Source: Epiperipatus broadwayi (taxonomy: Eukaryota > Onychophora > Udeonychophora > Euonychophora > Peripatidae). Taken from it: a stretch of DNA of 64,000 nt. Position 1 is the first letter of the stretch. Each line of letters begins with the position of its first letter. The DNA is taken from positions 310,001-374,000 of the forward strand of contig JAQFVV010006341.1 of NCBI GenBank assembly GCA_028023455.1, given 5' to 3'. The notes under the pieces were generated by a model. It made no database searches. It was not told the origin of the DNA and saw nothing but the letters and a program-made list of their open reading frames with translations. This document shows positions 52,701 through 64,000 of this stretch, in pieces. The translations under genes were made by a program, and so were the position numbers.

Positions 52701-55700
52701 TGGTGAGCATAGGAGTACCATTTAACTGATTCTTTTGGATTTTGTCAGGTGAAAATCAATCCAAAATTTTTACATTCTCTTCTGCCACTACTTGAAGTCT
52801 TATATTTTAAAGATATAAGGAACTCATTAAAGATATATTCTGGCTCTAAAATTAATGGTAGAAATTGTTTTTAAAAAAAATGGCAAATCGCCAACAACAA
52901 TCCTCAGGAGTTATCACCTGGACAATAAATTGCATAATTTATTTACTCGTCTCCAGGCAGAAAAATTACTACCTATGTCTGAAATATTAACACATTTACA
53001 AAACAACTGTTTTTGCTGCTTGTTTTAAACTTAATCTCATGCATAAAATGATTTCTAAAAAAAGTAAAATATTGTAAAGAATTAAAAAGAAAATTTAGTT
53101 GCATCTTAGTATATATATATAAACGTAATAATACACAAGATATATATTTAAAAAAAAAAAGATATACATAGTACCGTTAATTCTCGTGGTGTAGCAAACT
53201 TTCCAATAAATTTGACTTCAAGATCGGCTGAAAAATTATATATATATTAATAATGTTCAACGTGTATTAATAAGCAAAATAAATTATTAATATATATATA
53301 TAAAGTGAATTATCGATCCATCTTCAAAAACTAATCAATAGAAAGGGAATTAAAATGTAATTTAGATTTTATAATTTAACAAAAAGTGTGCATTATATAA
53401 ATAAACATTAATATTGCAGGAGTAACATATATTTAAATAGTCAAGATTAATATTAATTATAGAATTTTTTTCTAACAATTTTGTCTTATTTTTACTTTAA
53501 AATCTGTTATTGGCATTTGCTCTAATATATGGAATTTAATGACCTTAGCAAAGTTAACAAACTTCTTTTTATTTTCTCACTTTAGTTCAAATAATATCAG
53601 TGGCTGATTTCATCAGAAGGCAGTCATGAGCTAATTCAAGACAGTTAAGGTATCACTGTGAAAAGAAAAAGGAATAATTGGAGATGAGGAATTTTTATGA
53701 TGATTCTGAGTAAACTTATAATTTTTGATAATGATTCTTTTAAGTTCCTAAGTAAGAACCAGGATAAAAAAAATTTTATTAGCAATAAATCACACAAATT
53801 ATCATTTGTAATTAGAATGCATGAAATTTTAATTACTGGAATATTATTATTTAACAATGAGCAAAATAATTACAATACATATATATTCATTATGCAGGAC
53901 AGACCATTAATAAGATAACAAGCACTGGAATACTGATTCTGAAGAGATCATCTAATGACCATACCATATATTAAATAATTATTATATACCAGATAATTAA
54001 CTGCTGAACTAAAGAATCAATACTAAAAATGCTCACGACTACAATTTTATTCTTTCACCATAATACTGGTCAATAATCCACTCATTAACATTGCCATACT
54101 TAGTGTGATTTCTCAAAGTATGATTTCAATGAAATAACAGGGACAAACTGGATATATTTCTCTAGCTAATCACTTTTACTTATTCATCTCCACAGACCAT
54201 ACAAATAATTTTGGCTAGTGTAAATCAACTTTATTTGTCGTGAGAATGAGAATGTTTTTATATTTCTGGCACCAGCTTTTGGATTCAAAAGACTGATTTG
54301 TCTATCTCTACTATTCCTTAAACAATGTTATCTGCAGTGTGGTACAATTTGAAAGTCCTTGAGACTTTTCTCTATCCAAAAATTGATCCATAAGTATATT
54401 GTATTCTATGCAATCAAGTTGACAATTGTGTAAAGAATGAATCTTCAATTAAAAACAATTTCATAAATTAACAAATCATGATAGTAATAAAGAAATTCGA
54501 AGTATATATAAATTATGATTGCCAAATACATGAGGTTACTTTTATATAGCAAATACATTTATAGATACACACATTATTCAAACATATTTACTTAGACATT
54601 TGTTTTGCTTTGATATTTTATTTACATATACCTCCACCCCCTTTAACCTTTTCAAAAATATGAACATACAATGCACAAAATAATTTGTTAATTATATACA
54701 TATACTTGATGAAATAAAAATTTACACTATCTAATATCCCATAATAAAGAAATTATATAAAAATATATTATACAACTGAAAAATTAAAATTTTATAAAAT
54801 ATTCAGAAAAAAAGAATGAAAAAAGTAATAAATTTACAAATTTAAATCAACTTTTCAGTAGAACCAAGCTGCTGTAACTTCTTGTATTTTTGTCTCTATT
54901 AGTCTTATTTTTACTGTTCTTATCAAGAGCACAGTTTAATTTTAATAAAACATGCTTTTGACAGTATTCAAAATAATTATCTTCTTAGCAATTTGAATTT
55001 TCCTAATTAGTAATTCTTTTTCAAATTTGGGTTTTTCACTGTTATCTTTGAATACCAGTTGTTTAGATGATTTTTATTTCTTTTTAAAATGAATTTTGTG
55101 ATCTACACTATTTTTTATTTTAATCTATTGGATTTTTTTTTTTTCCTATAGCTTTTTAGTTGGTAAATAAACTATCAACTCAGGAACATATTTTATTGTA
55201 GACAATAAACAAATTATAAGACATCTTTAAGACTGAACAGATCATCTTTCCCGGGAACTCTATTATCACATAGTGATGATAAGTCAATTATGGCTGACAA
55301 TTAGTAAACTGTCTTATAATTCAAACCAATGATGAACAACTTTTTCATGATTATAATTGGAAAAATGATAATGATAATTTTCAATTCCTTATGCTGTTTT
55401 TGCTTATGTCATTCAATAACTTTGAAGATAACTTCTTTTTTCTTGAAGAAATTTCTTGTCATCAAAAACAATAACCAGTTGGTGCTGCTTTCTATTTCTT
55501 ACATACTTTCTCTGTCTCAAACAATTTGTCGTAAATAAAAAAAAAACAAGTCACTTTATAAACGAATACAATAAAGGATTTGTTTCCGTCAGTTTCTGCT
55601 TAATGATTCATTTAATTAATAAATTATAAAAGAAAATATTTTAATTAAAATTATATTCTCTTTTGTCTTTGAACAATATTTTTAGTTTATAAAAATTGAA

Positions 55701-58700
55701 GTTTAAAATCTTAAAATGTACATTATCTTTATATAAGTATATAAAAAAAAGTTCTTTACTTAATAAACAAAATTCATTTCATAATACTCAATTTTGAATT
55801 TAAGATTATTCAATAACCATAATTATATATGACATCATCTGACATAGTTATGCACATTAGAAATGATTTCATAGCAGATAATTTTAGTTCACCACTAGAA
55901 ATAAAATAGTTTCTTTGTTAATTTCTCACATCTCAATTTTAATCACTATTGCTTTACAGGGTTTTAATTATTTTTATTTAATTTTAACATAACAGCAAAT
56001 TGGGTTTAATTAATGGTAGTAATAAATCATGCGCTAATACACAGCTGAAGAGCAGGTTTTTTTTCTTTCCAGTTGAAGTAACAAAATAAGGCTGAACCCT
56101 TTCAACAGTTACAATATTCTCATCTATCTTCATTGCTAGGACAAATTGTGAAGTGATGGAATGAGGTAGGGGGGTGCTTAAGTGTATGTATATATATGTA
56201 GTGTTGTGGAAATTCAAATTTATGTAAAATTAGAAAGTGTTGATAAGTATCAGAGAGTTCACTTTCCGGAGGAGGGGGAAGGATGAATTTTTTACAATTA
56301 ATAGCATGAGTAGAATTGGCTATGTAGTATGCTTCTCTAATTTTTTGCCTTAAGTTGTCTCTCTCATTATACTGAATGGATGCTGAAGATAGAATGAATA
56401 AATGCCCATTTAAATTTTGATGTCCAAAAAAGACTGAGCTGCAATCCATTTTGGTAGCTACCCGCTTATATGTGTATTGGTACTGTGACAATCATACAGC
56501 CAAAGACACCTGGGATTCACTAAAATAAATTTAGAATTACACCTGGTGTAGGGGGGCCCTTAATTGCATAAATAATGCAAGGGGTAATATCAGGTTCAAG
56601 TTTGTCCTTTGAGTTATTTAGAAGTTTATTGAAGGAAAAGGGTTGGGTGCAGAAAGAAAAACTATATGTAGGTGAAAATATTTTCTTGAATGTTTTGATG
56701 AGGGTGGGAATATATGGAAGAAGAAACCATGGCCGGTCATTGGAGAAGGGTGGGTTAGTGTTAATCTTTCTGTAAAAGTGTTTTATTTTTTTTTAGGAGG
56801 CTTGTCAGCACCAATACACATATAAGAGGGCGGCTACCAAACTGGATTGCAGTTGTCTTTTTGAAGCATCAAAAATTAACTGGGCATTTATTCATTCACT
56901 CTGTCTTCACCATCCATTAAATATATTGAGAGATGGCTCAAGGCAAAAATTAGAGAAGCAAACTACATAGCCAATTCCACTCATGCTATTAATCGTAAAA
57001 ATTCATCCTTCCCCTTCTTCAAAGTGGACTCTCTGATACTTATCAACACTTTTTAATTTTACATAAATTTGAATTTCCACAATACTATATATATAGACTT
57101 ACATACTCTCCCACTCCACAATTTATCCCAGTGATGAAGATGAGAGTATTGTAACTCTCGAAAACGCTTAGCCTTATTTTGTTACTTTAATTGGAAAGAA
57201 AAAAACTTTTCTTCAGCTGTGTATTAGTGCATGATTTAATCTATTACTTTCATTAAAGCGAAGTATAAACCTTATATCATTAATGATAATAATAAGTCTA
57301 AAAGAAGTTTTGAAAAGTTTCCTACATGTGATAAAATGAAAATTATCAATTTAGTTGCAACAGGAAAAAAAAAATTGTAAGCAGAATTTAACCAGTTCAC
57401 AGAATTGTTAAAACAAAACAAAAAAAAAAATCATACTTGTATTACTGAAACTGTTAACCCTAAAACTGTTCAAGTATTTAAAAATTTTAAAAAAAAAAAT
57501 GGATTAAGACATTTTCTAGCATAAATCTTTTATTTTATAAGACACATTGTTCTAAAAACAATATGTACTATTAATGCAAAGTTTTTAATTTATATTTATG
57601 TTGCATAAACTTAAGTTATTATACAAAATTAATAATGTCTCCAAACACAACTAATCTTTTATTTTTTTTTCCTTATTAAATAAATGGCTTTCAATATTCC
57701 AATCTTTATAGATTTTCTCTCTTGGCCAAACTGTATTATCATACTAATCTAACTTCCTTCTGATTACTAGCACATAGAATACTAAACTGGCAAAACTCTC
57801 CATACAGTCATGCCACTGAATGCAAGCCAGAGTAATCAATGGATGCCAGAAGGCTTGTGCATAAAATCCTCATCTAGTGCCTACTCATCCAATTTCCTCA
57901 GACTAGTTTCTGGCTTATGGCCTTCATCAGTGAGGAGCCTTGGATTGGAGAGCACTGCACCTAGATCTTAGATAGAGGATTTTATGCACAAGCCTTCTGG
58001 CATCCATTGATTACTCTAGTTTGCACTGACTGGCACTACTATATGGAGAGATTTTGCCTGTTTTAATAACAGTTATGAGCAAGCATAAGAAATTGGTGAT
58101 CATGTGATGTTTAGTGGTTTAACATACGTAATACAAATTTTCAAGTTTTTTTATTTTTGTCAATACATTTTTCACTTTAGCTCTATCATATTGCAACCAT
58201 CCATTAACACAGAAATCAGACTAATTTCTCTTATTAATAAATACATTTTGAAACATCCACTTGTTATAATTTAATTTTATATATATTTAGATAACTTCAT
58301 TTATATATTTTAGATATATTTCAAAATTTTATTCCATCACGCATTGCTGAATATGACCAAAGACATTTGAAAAAGATGGGGCAATCCCCAAGATGTGCAT
58401 TTTGTGCTAAACCAGCACTCATGAGTTGGTCTAAATCACAATCTCTTATATACATCTTCATCAGTTATTTAATATTTATAGTCAGCAAATTACTAGTTTA
58501 ATTTCATCATAGGGGATCTGAACCCAGACTTTCGAGCTCCCTTCAGTCATCCACTCCATCTTTATATAACTGATGATGGCATATTCAAAGACCTTATTTG
58601 CCAATTTTATTGTCTATCCAAATTGACTGTAAGTCATTCTGATCCCCATCATCTGATTTTCAATGATATGGATGGCTGAAGAGTTGGAGAGTGGAGAAAA

Positions 58701-61700
58701 TTGAAGACTGTCCATTAAAGTTTGAAGATTTGCTATCTTAATGTAAACCAAGCAACTGATTACGGATATGGGAGATGATGATCCGGACCAACTGATGAAT
58801 GCTGGTTCTGCATGAAAGATGTATATTGGAGATCATTTATTTTTTTCACATGTAAGTGGTCAAGGGTATTGGTTTATAAGATGAAATGCATGACTTAAGA
58901 GAGCTTAAATTTAAGTCTGGGTTCAGATCCTCTCTAATTACATCTAGCTTAAGTATATATATTGTACCCTCACTTCTCGATATATGATATAACTTAAAAT
59001 ATGACTAGCTCAATTAAATCGTTATGCTTAGCTAAAATATGTATAACTATCTTTAATATATTTTTATAATACTATATCTTATCAGATTTATTATAACTTA
59101 TCAAAAATTAATATAGTTCAATATCATCTACTAATTAAATAAGTATTTACTAAAATCATGAGACTGTGAAGTGAAGTTACAATTAATTAATTTACATTAG
59201 CCAATGTCTTCCCAAGACATTATCTCAATGCATAAGAATACTAATTACATCTTTATTATTTCATTACTACATCTACAGCACTCTTATGTCTTTTATAAAT
59301 TAACTACCTTTCATAATAATAGATAAATAAATCTCAATCTTTTGTTAAGGAAAAATAATTAAATAATCTCAGGTTCTTCTAATTATCTTAAAGTAATAAT
59401 AATTCGTGCAGATAGGAATGATAAGGGATTTAATATCAAACCTAAATACACCTAACTTACTCCAATAACACTAACTAACAAGAATAATCTTTAGTGTATA
59501 ACTTAATCTTATCTATTTCTATAATACTATTAATCACTAAGAAAATAAGTAAATCATATACATGTCTTTCATTTCCATATAGCATCTTAACTTTAAAATA
59601 TACTAAATTCTTATAATTTAACAATCTGTGGCAATAAATAATATTATACTCTTATATTGTGCATTATAATTACTTTCTGACCATCATAATATTATATGTT
59701 AATGTCAATCCATTTCTATAAATTATATTAAGAAAATATTGTGTTTCTTTCTAAAATAATAATAATAATAAATTCATATTGTGCAAATATTATGTTTATT
59801 CAAACTATCTGTTGTCAAATGCTGTGGTGTAAAATAACGAATTCGACACATTTTAAAACAACTTAACAAATTTATTTACATCAACTTTAACCAATAACTT
59901 ATTTACACTATTTACATTAAAAGTGGAAACCAAAGAAAATAAAAAAATAAGAAAAATAATAATACAAGTTTTTTTACACTGTTACTATTTCCATAATCAT
60001 AAATAAATAATTTATACATTCTTTAAATGTTTTATCAACAACATTTAATTAAGTTGATGAACTTAAATTTTAATAGATATCATTTTGTCATCAATTAATA
60101 CAAGAAAATTTTATGTAAAATATCCTAAAATGTAGCACATGTAAATAAACAAACGTTAACAATTAAAATGCTACTTCACCTAAGTATTTCTGCTATTTAT
60201 ATTATAATGTACTAATATGTATTGCATTTACTATTAGCATTACTCCAATGTCAAATAACGTATAAACTGATATAACTTTGTAATATAATAATAATTATTG
60301 ATTATAATTATTTATTTCATTCTAATGTAATTTCATACTACATGTCTTACCAAAATATGCAATACGTATATGTTCTTTTAAAATAATCTTTAAAATTATT
60401 CAACAATTACCAATTTTATAAGGTATTATATTAAATAAAATTCTATGATTCTTTTCTAGTTAAACCATTACTCTTCTTAACTTATTATTCCTATTCCTTC
60501 CTAATAAACTTCTATCTACAAATATCATTTTAACCTTATTCAACTTCAGAAAAACCAGATGACCAGTTTTTAAAAAAAATAATAATTATCCAAACTCTAT
60601 TATACCTCATTATCTATATCCGATAAACCTTAAATCAAAATATAATTTTCTATGTAAAATTAACTTAACTTATCTAATAAAATAAAATAAAATATAGATT
60701 TTTATATCTCTTACTAACTTGAAAAAAAAATAAATAACTTATACTAATATAATAAACTCATCTTAACATTGTAACAGAAACATTAAAATTTATCCACGAA
60801 AGAACATATAATTTTCTAGATTTCCATATTAGTTGTATTAAATTTACATCATAAATTCAAAGTATGCATATTAAAATAAAACTGTTATTACTAATCTTAG
60901 GGTATATTATTTAAATATTTATACATTCATTCAACAATCAAATAATATTTGGTTGATCTAAAGAAAACTTCAAAATACATCAAATTATTATTATTATATA
61001 ATTTTTACCCTAAATGATACTCTAATGTACGCCCCATACAGTCTCCAGGATTATATTTTACAAAATAATTTCACATTTACACTCAACAATTATTCTTTAA
61101 AATATTACGTCTCAAATAATTATTAAAATAAACTTATGCAATAAAGTTATATTAATATTTAATTATTTTTTTAAAAAAGTAAATGTACCTTCCTATCTGA
61201 TCAATAATTAATTAAATATTTATGTTAGTTAATAAAAAAACATATTACATAAAACCAACGTGTCTTCTTTCACCCTAATTTTCTTTTTCCTAGGCACACT
61301 TCATCAAACATTACTTCCTTTTCTACATCACGTTTAAAATTTTTATGAAAAGAAAACTTTTTAAAAAAAAAAATAAACACCACCATAAACAAAAAAAATA
61401 AAAAGTTTATAGGACGGATCATTTCTTCAAAGAAAAATTATTTAAAAGTTATTATTTTAGAATTAGTCAATATTTATAAATTTTTATTTAATTATTCTAA
61501 ATTGACTGGATATCCACGATATTTTATTTGCATTCCTTAACAAATTCTAGGTAAGATTAATTTTAAATTCTTCTGTAGACCGCGCTCAGACTTTAATAAT
61601 ATAATAATTTTACTTATAGGTATTTCTCGCCAATTAAACTTCCAATTTATTGCCTTAAACTGTCAAATTTAGTCTTTTAAACCACAAGACTTTACAAGGC

Positions 61701-63704
61701 AAGTATTTATAAATCATTATTATTTACCATATCTTTACCAAAATATATACTTAGATTTATAATTTACATACCTCATAAAGAAGTATTTCCTTCCTTAAAT
61801 TTCTTTATAAATATTACAATTAACTTTTAAATTTATATATGTCCTACATATTACTTTTATCCATCTATAATTCCCTAGTTAACGTTTGTTATATTTTTGT
61901 ATAAGCCCTACTTTACCATAGGTCTTCATGACTATTTGATAGTAAATTGGCTTCGATAGAGACGATCAATAGGAAACTATAATTAAATAGCACTGCATAT
62001 TTGAGTAAAACTTTAAAATTATTTAAACCACTCCTATAATTTTAAAAGACTACGGCGCTATAATTTTACTTAGCTACTCTAATAGCACACTTTACTTTAA
62101 AAATTACAATCATAATCCCTCCGAACAATTGAACCTTGTTTTATACCGAATCAACTCCCACTTGATGGTAAATTAAACAACAACTTGCGCTTATTTACAT
62201 ATTTTACCACAACGAATTAAAAATAAATAATGACTTATTTAATATTTATTATTTATTACATTATTAAATTCTTAAATTAATCTTTATCATTTATTTAAAT
62301 CCATTAAACTTTTTAAATAACTTTCACTTTATTTCACTTTTAACTTTTATAAGATTATTTTTATAAACAAACTAAGTCTATTTTTATTCGCTATTTTTAC
62401 GTATTTTAAAATCGATTTAATATTTCACATTAACTATTTTTATTTTTATCTCGTGATAGCCAATTATACTATAATTTTTACAAATTTAAAATAGTTTGCA
62501 ACTTTACTAAACAAAACTCACAGCAGTGTATATGTCTAACTAACACTGTTTTACAACCGATACAAACCCTTAATCTAAAAAAAACAACAATTTCATTTTT
62601 TAAAAATAAATATTTTTAAAATAAACAATATATTATAACAACTTTTAAAATAATAATTCGATATTATTAAAATCAAATATTAATCTTTATCAACAATAAA
62701 TATATGCATTTAATTTTAACGTGTCTTTTTAAAAACTTTTAGCTTTAAACATTTATTTATTAAATTTATTAATGCAGTATTAATTATGGCCAGTTTTCCC
62801 AACCACATACTATTATCATCTTTATGAAACGCTCTCTCAAACATCGCACATTTCACATATCAAACACTCATAAATACTTAATTACACTTTTAAAGATTGT
62901 TATTAACAAAATTAACACATATGCAAAATCTTAAATTTAAATTTTTAAACAGAGAACAACAATTTAGGAGACCCAACAAAAACAAATATATATTATACTT
63001 GTGTTTAAATATTACAATTTAATTTATATAAGTATTCTCTAGCTGAAATATACTGTACAGATAAGAAATTTTATTTTGTTTTTTATTTATATATATTTCC
63101 TTTCGTTAGTTTAATATATATATACACACACACAGTATTACCATTAGTATATCATTTTGAATTGAAAAAAAAAAAATCCATGCAGAAAAATATCACATGG
63201 GAACTATGATTTTTCAACAATATAAATGACAATTTAAGAAATAATGGGCCTGTGAAAAAAATAATATTTTTCTATGCTGCTGATTCCAGAAGTGAAGAAA
63301 CAAAAGACAGAGGAAAACAATGCCTGCATGAACGATAGATCAAGAATTCACTGTCTATATAATAAATGTAATTAATAAAAAGATGAAATTAAGCAGAACA
63401 ATAAAAATGTATAACTTAGCTTCCTACTTCACAAATGGCCCACCTTTTGTTGAAACAACTGAGAGCAGAGCATATAATGATAATTTGCCAGATATTATTC
63501 TTATTCTTTATACGGTACATTCAACAATTTTAAGACAATGGCAAACCACAACATATATAGTAAAATATATATTTTATTACCTGGTACTTGAGAATTGCAG
63601 ATAACGGAAGTATTTGATGTAAATAATCTTGGTAAAAATAAATTAAGTTGTTCCAATTTTTCTGGATTTTGAGATAATGTAGCAGAAAATAATAATTTCT
63701 GAAA
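43621..63704 (-). CDS. DDX51: DDX51/Dbp6-like DEAD-box RNA helicase, spliced 3' part (6 exons)
   Basis: DDX51 (yeast Dbp6) is a nucleolar ATP-dependent RNA helicase needed for large ribosomal subunit assembly. In transcript order the exons are 63704-63581, 53227-53175, 48912-48797, 48721-48605, 45979-45814 and 43785-43621. Their phases fit at each junction and sum to 741 bp, 246 residues plus stop. Visible motifs: [17 protein letters not shown]; then the RecA2 domain with [10 protein letters not shown] (IV), [28 protein letters not shown], and [15 protein letters not shown]. The QNPEKL-QL and PRLF sequences after motif III and the [14 protein letters not shown] end match DDX51 rather than other DEAD-box proteins. 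Motifs Q, I and II must lie beyond 64000. No stop or frameshift is present, so the gene looks functional. Confidence 0.9.
44740..45287. other. GC-richer segment ending in a T-run, open on both strands
   Basis: The sequence from about 44740 to 45250 is less AT-rich and ends with AATAAACTATTCTAA followed by about 20 T (45268-45287). Overlapping ORFs exist on both strands (45005-45238 +, 45171-44971 -), with no family recognised. It may be an old retroposed sequence or a repeat fragment in the DDX51 intron. Confidence 0.35.
45814..45979 (-). CDS. DDX51: DDX51 exon with helicase motifs V and VI
   Basis: The acceptor is TTAATTTTAG and the donor is AAAGAG|GTAATG; 166 bp. It completes a split ATA codon, then [36 protein letters not shown] and VIFLTEKE. 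The arginines of motif VI ([10 protein letters not shown]) contact ATP in this family, and all are intact. Confidence 0.93.
45980..48604. other. DDX51 intron
   Basis: AT-rich. Apart from the family A foldback at 48135-48302 I see no gene or large repeat. The ORFs 47848-48051 (-) and 48013-48201 (+) have no recognisable domain. Confidence 0.6.
48135..48302 (-). mobile_element. Foldback family A, short copy with 15-bp TSD
   Basis: A 168-bp unit. The family tail (reverse of GTGATCATGT) lies at the low end, followed by a short arm (AAAATAGGCAAAACTCTC), then the interior and the opposite arm ending GAGAGTTTTGCCTGTTTTAA. The perfect direct repeat TCTTTTTATACTATC at 48120-48134 and 48303-48317 flanks it. 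This is the clearest target duplication in the window. Confidence 0.82.
48605..48721 (-). CDS. DDX51: DDX51 exon, RecA2 part
   Basis: The acceptor is CTATTTTTTAG and the donor is GATAT|GTAAGA; 117 bp. It encodes [19 protein letters not shown] then [16 protein letters not shown], the strand before motif V. It continues the AG|G arginine codon of the previous exon. Confidence 0.9.
48797..48912 (-). CDS. DDX51: DDX51 exon with motif IV
   Basis: The acceptor is TTTTTTTTACAG and the donor is ACTAATAG|GTTAGA; 116 bp. It encodes [19 protein letters not shown] then [16 protein letters not shown]. The VLCFTNS block is motif IV. Confidence 0.9.
50421..50640 (+). mobile_element. LINE family 1, copy 3 (3' terminal fragment)
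   Basis: About 220 bp matching the very end of the other two copies: TTTTTATGCTGGGTTTG, AAAAGATAAGGGGGATTTAG, GTGGGGAATGGAAA and TGGCTAACAGGTTTATC. It continues past their common end into ACGAAGAAGCC and a CATCACATCACATC repeat, probably the true 3' tail. This is a classic 5'-truncated LINE insertion. Confidence 0.75.
51990..52062 (+). repeat. Foldback family A interior fragment
   Basis: GGGATTTTGTATCATAATACC, then ATCCATGGATTACTCTAGC, matches the right-arm interior of the family (GATTTTATGCACAAG..CATCCATTGATTACTCTGGC). Confidence 0.45.
53175..53227 (-). CDS. DDX51: DDX51 short exon
   Basis: The acceptor is AATTTTTCAG and the donor is TTAACG|GTACTA; 53 bp. It encodes [18 protein letters not shown], the linker between the two RecA domains. 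The phases (one base in, zero out) fit the neighbours. Confidence 0.85.
53228..56004. other. DDX51 intron, nothing recognised
   Basis: AT-rich, with small ORFs only (53645-53918 on both strands, 55329-55538), none with a recognisable domain. Confidence 0.55.
56005..57258. mobile_element. Penelope-like element relic as a 1.25-kb inverted repeat
   Basis: Arms at about 56005-56495 and 56793-57258 are diverged inverted copies around a spacer of about 300 bp. The left arm on the minus strand is open (56491-56120) with [15 protein letters not shown], then [20 protein letters not shown]. The [10 protein letters not shown] block parallels RRIKESLLL of the GIY-YIG domain at 20231-20434. The right arm has GTGATGAAG, stem GAGAG/CTCTC and GAAAACG (57131-57165), a hammerhead-like module. 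The left arm has the corresponding minus-strand AATGAAGAT..GTTGAAAG. No RT part is visible, and the spacer ORF 56575-56775 has no recognisable domain. Confidence 0.6.
57131..57165 (+). repeat. Hammerhead-like module in PLE relic
   Basis: GTGATGAAGAT, a perfect 5-bp stem GAGAG/CTCTC around an 8-base loop, and directly GAAAAC. The order and spacing match the conserved core of hammerhead ribozymes (CUGANGA, stem II, GAAA), except for the first base. Stem III and a cleavage site are not obvious. Confidence 0.45.
57785..58130 (+). mobile_element. Foldback family A copy
   Basis: A left arm (from AACTGGCAAAACTCTCC to about 57970), a shorter inverted right arm (57975-58064, ending GAGATTTTGCCTGTTTTAA) and the family tail TAACAGTTATGAGC...GATCATGTGATGTTTAGTGG. 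The right arm lacks the inner half. No clear target duplication. Confidence 0.72.
58365..58940. repeat. Possible diverged foldback F
   Basis: The left end has TAAACCAGCACTCATGAGTTG and GGATCTGAACCCAGACTT. About 300-400 bp later the inverse appears in weaker form (CAACTGATGAATGCTGGTTC, AAGTCTGGGTTCAGATCC). The sequence near 51375-51415 shares TAAACCAGCAATCATTAGTTG and GGTCCAGATTACCATCTC, so this is a repeat family. Confidence 0.5.
58970..62950. other. G-poor, ORF-free block in DDX51 intron
   Basis: For about 4 kb the plus strand has very few G compared with C (the line starting at 60481 has none). No ORF of 60 codons occurs in any frame from 56776 to 63382, although such chance ORFs are frequent elsewhere. 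Short AT-rich words recur, but I find no unit repeat, termini or coding trace. It may be a single old non-coding element or a region under unusual mutation pressure. Confidence 0.6.
63581..63704 (-). CDS. DDX51: DDX51 exon with motif III
   Basis: The acceptor is ATATTTTTTCAG (a second CAG six bases further is possible) and the donor is GTACCAG|GTAATA; 124 bp. It encodes [20 protein letters not shown] then [11 protein letters not shown]. The SAT of motif III couples ATP hydrolysis to unwinding in this family. Confidence 0.9.
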
Positions 63705-64000
63705 CTGAAAAAATATATAGTTTAATAAATAAAGTATTAAATGCTTTAAATACTGCTTATAGACTACTTAATAAATATTGTCACTTACTTTCATAACTAT
63801 AAATTGAATAGATTTATTAGAATATTTAACAATCGTAAAGTCTATTAATAATTTGTTAGTAAATACAGTATTTCTATATTTGATATTTAGCATAATTGAT
63901 CAAAAATGCTGTAAATAATCAATTCTTAATATTTGCAAAGGCTCATGGTCCCTGTGCTATAAATTAATGTTATACTTTTATGAAAATTTCTGTTTTAAAG
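63705..64000. other. DDX51 intron, truncated by window end
   Basis: AT-rich, with no feature seen. Exons for helicase motifs Q, I, Ia and II are expected further on. Confidence 0.6.

Larger units (their letters stand above)
48913..53174. other. DDX51 intron
   Basis: Contains the LINE family 1 fragment at 50421-50640, a repeat fragment at about 51370-51420 (shared with 58400-58450), and a family A interior fragment at 51990-52062. The ORFs here (49185-49379, 50096-50338, 51393-51605, 52283-52522) have no recognisable domain. Confidence 0.55.

Overview
This is an AT-rich window from a eukaryotic nuclear genome, almost certainly an invertebrate animal. The genes are split into short exons by introns of up to 17 kb with GT-AG borders. 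The rest is filled with relics of non-LTR retrotransposons (an RTE-type element and at least two other LINE lineages), Penelope-like elements (PLE), a hAT transposase relic and many foldback (palindromic) repeats. I cannot name the species or phylum from the sequence.

Two host genes can be supported, and they converge tail to tail. The 3' half of a BDP1-like gene (TFIIIB subunit for RNA polymerase III) lies on the + strand, with exons at 2974-3072, 4172-4266, 21741-21795 and 36996-37150 (stop). All junction phases agree, and the SANT domain is assembled across three exons. The C-terminal helicase half of a DDX51/Dbp6-like DEAD-box protein (ribosome biogenesis) lies on the - strand, with exons at 63704-63581, 53227-53175, 48912-48797, 48721-48605, 45979-45814 and 43785-43621 (stop). 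Together they form 741 bp, exactly 247 codons. The 5' halves of both genes lie outside the window or were not recognised.

Layout. 1-2.97 kb: upstream or intronic BDP1 sequence, with two GC-richer blocks. 4.3-21.7 kb: BDP1 intron holding a decayed LINE (7.7-10.3 kb), an RTE element with a second RTE copy nested inside it (10.3-14.5 kb), foldback repeats, and a PLE with an inverted terminal arm (20.05-21.43 kb). 21.8-37.0 kb: the last BDP1 intron, with more LINE relics, foldbacks and a hAT relic. 37.2-43.6 kb: intergenic, with a second copy of the 7.7-kb LINE family. 43.6-63.7 kb: DDX51 introns holding a third LINE fragment, foldbacks, a 1.25-kb PLE-like inverted repeat (56.0-57.26 kb) and a G-poor, ORF-free block (about 59-62.95 kb).

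The most interesting pattern is an architecture shared by the PLE and by at least four unrelated small foldback families. An inverted copy of the 3' region sits at the 5' end, a short spacer follows, then the 3' arm, then a 30-60 bp unpaired 3' tail. The units are flanked by target-site duplications of variable length (9-15 bp), which suggests retrotransposition rather than cut-and-paste movement. Several of these units, and other sites, carry a CTGATGA-like / hairpin / GAAA module resembling the hammerhead ribozyme core known from PLEs.
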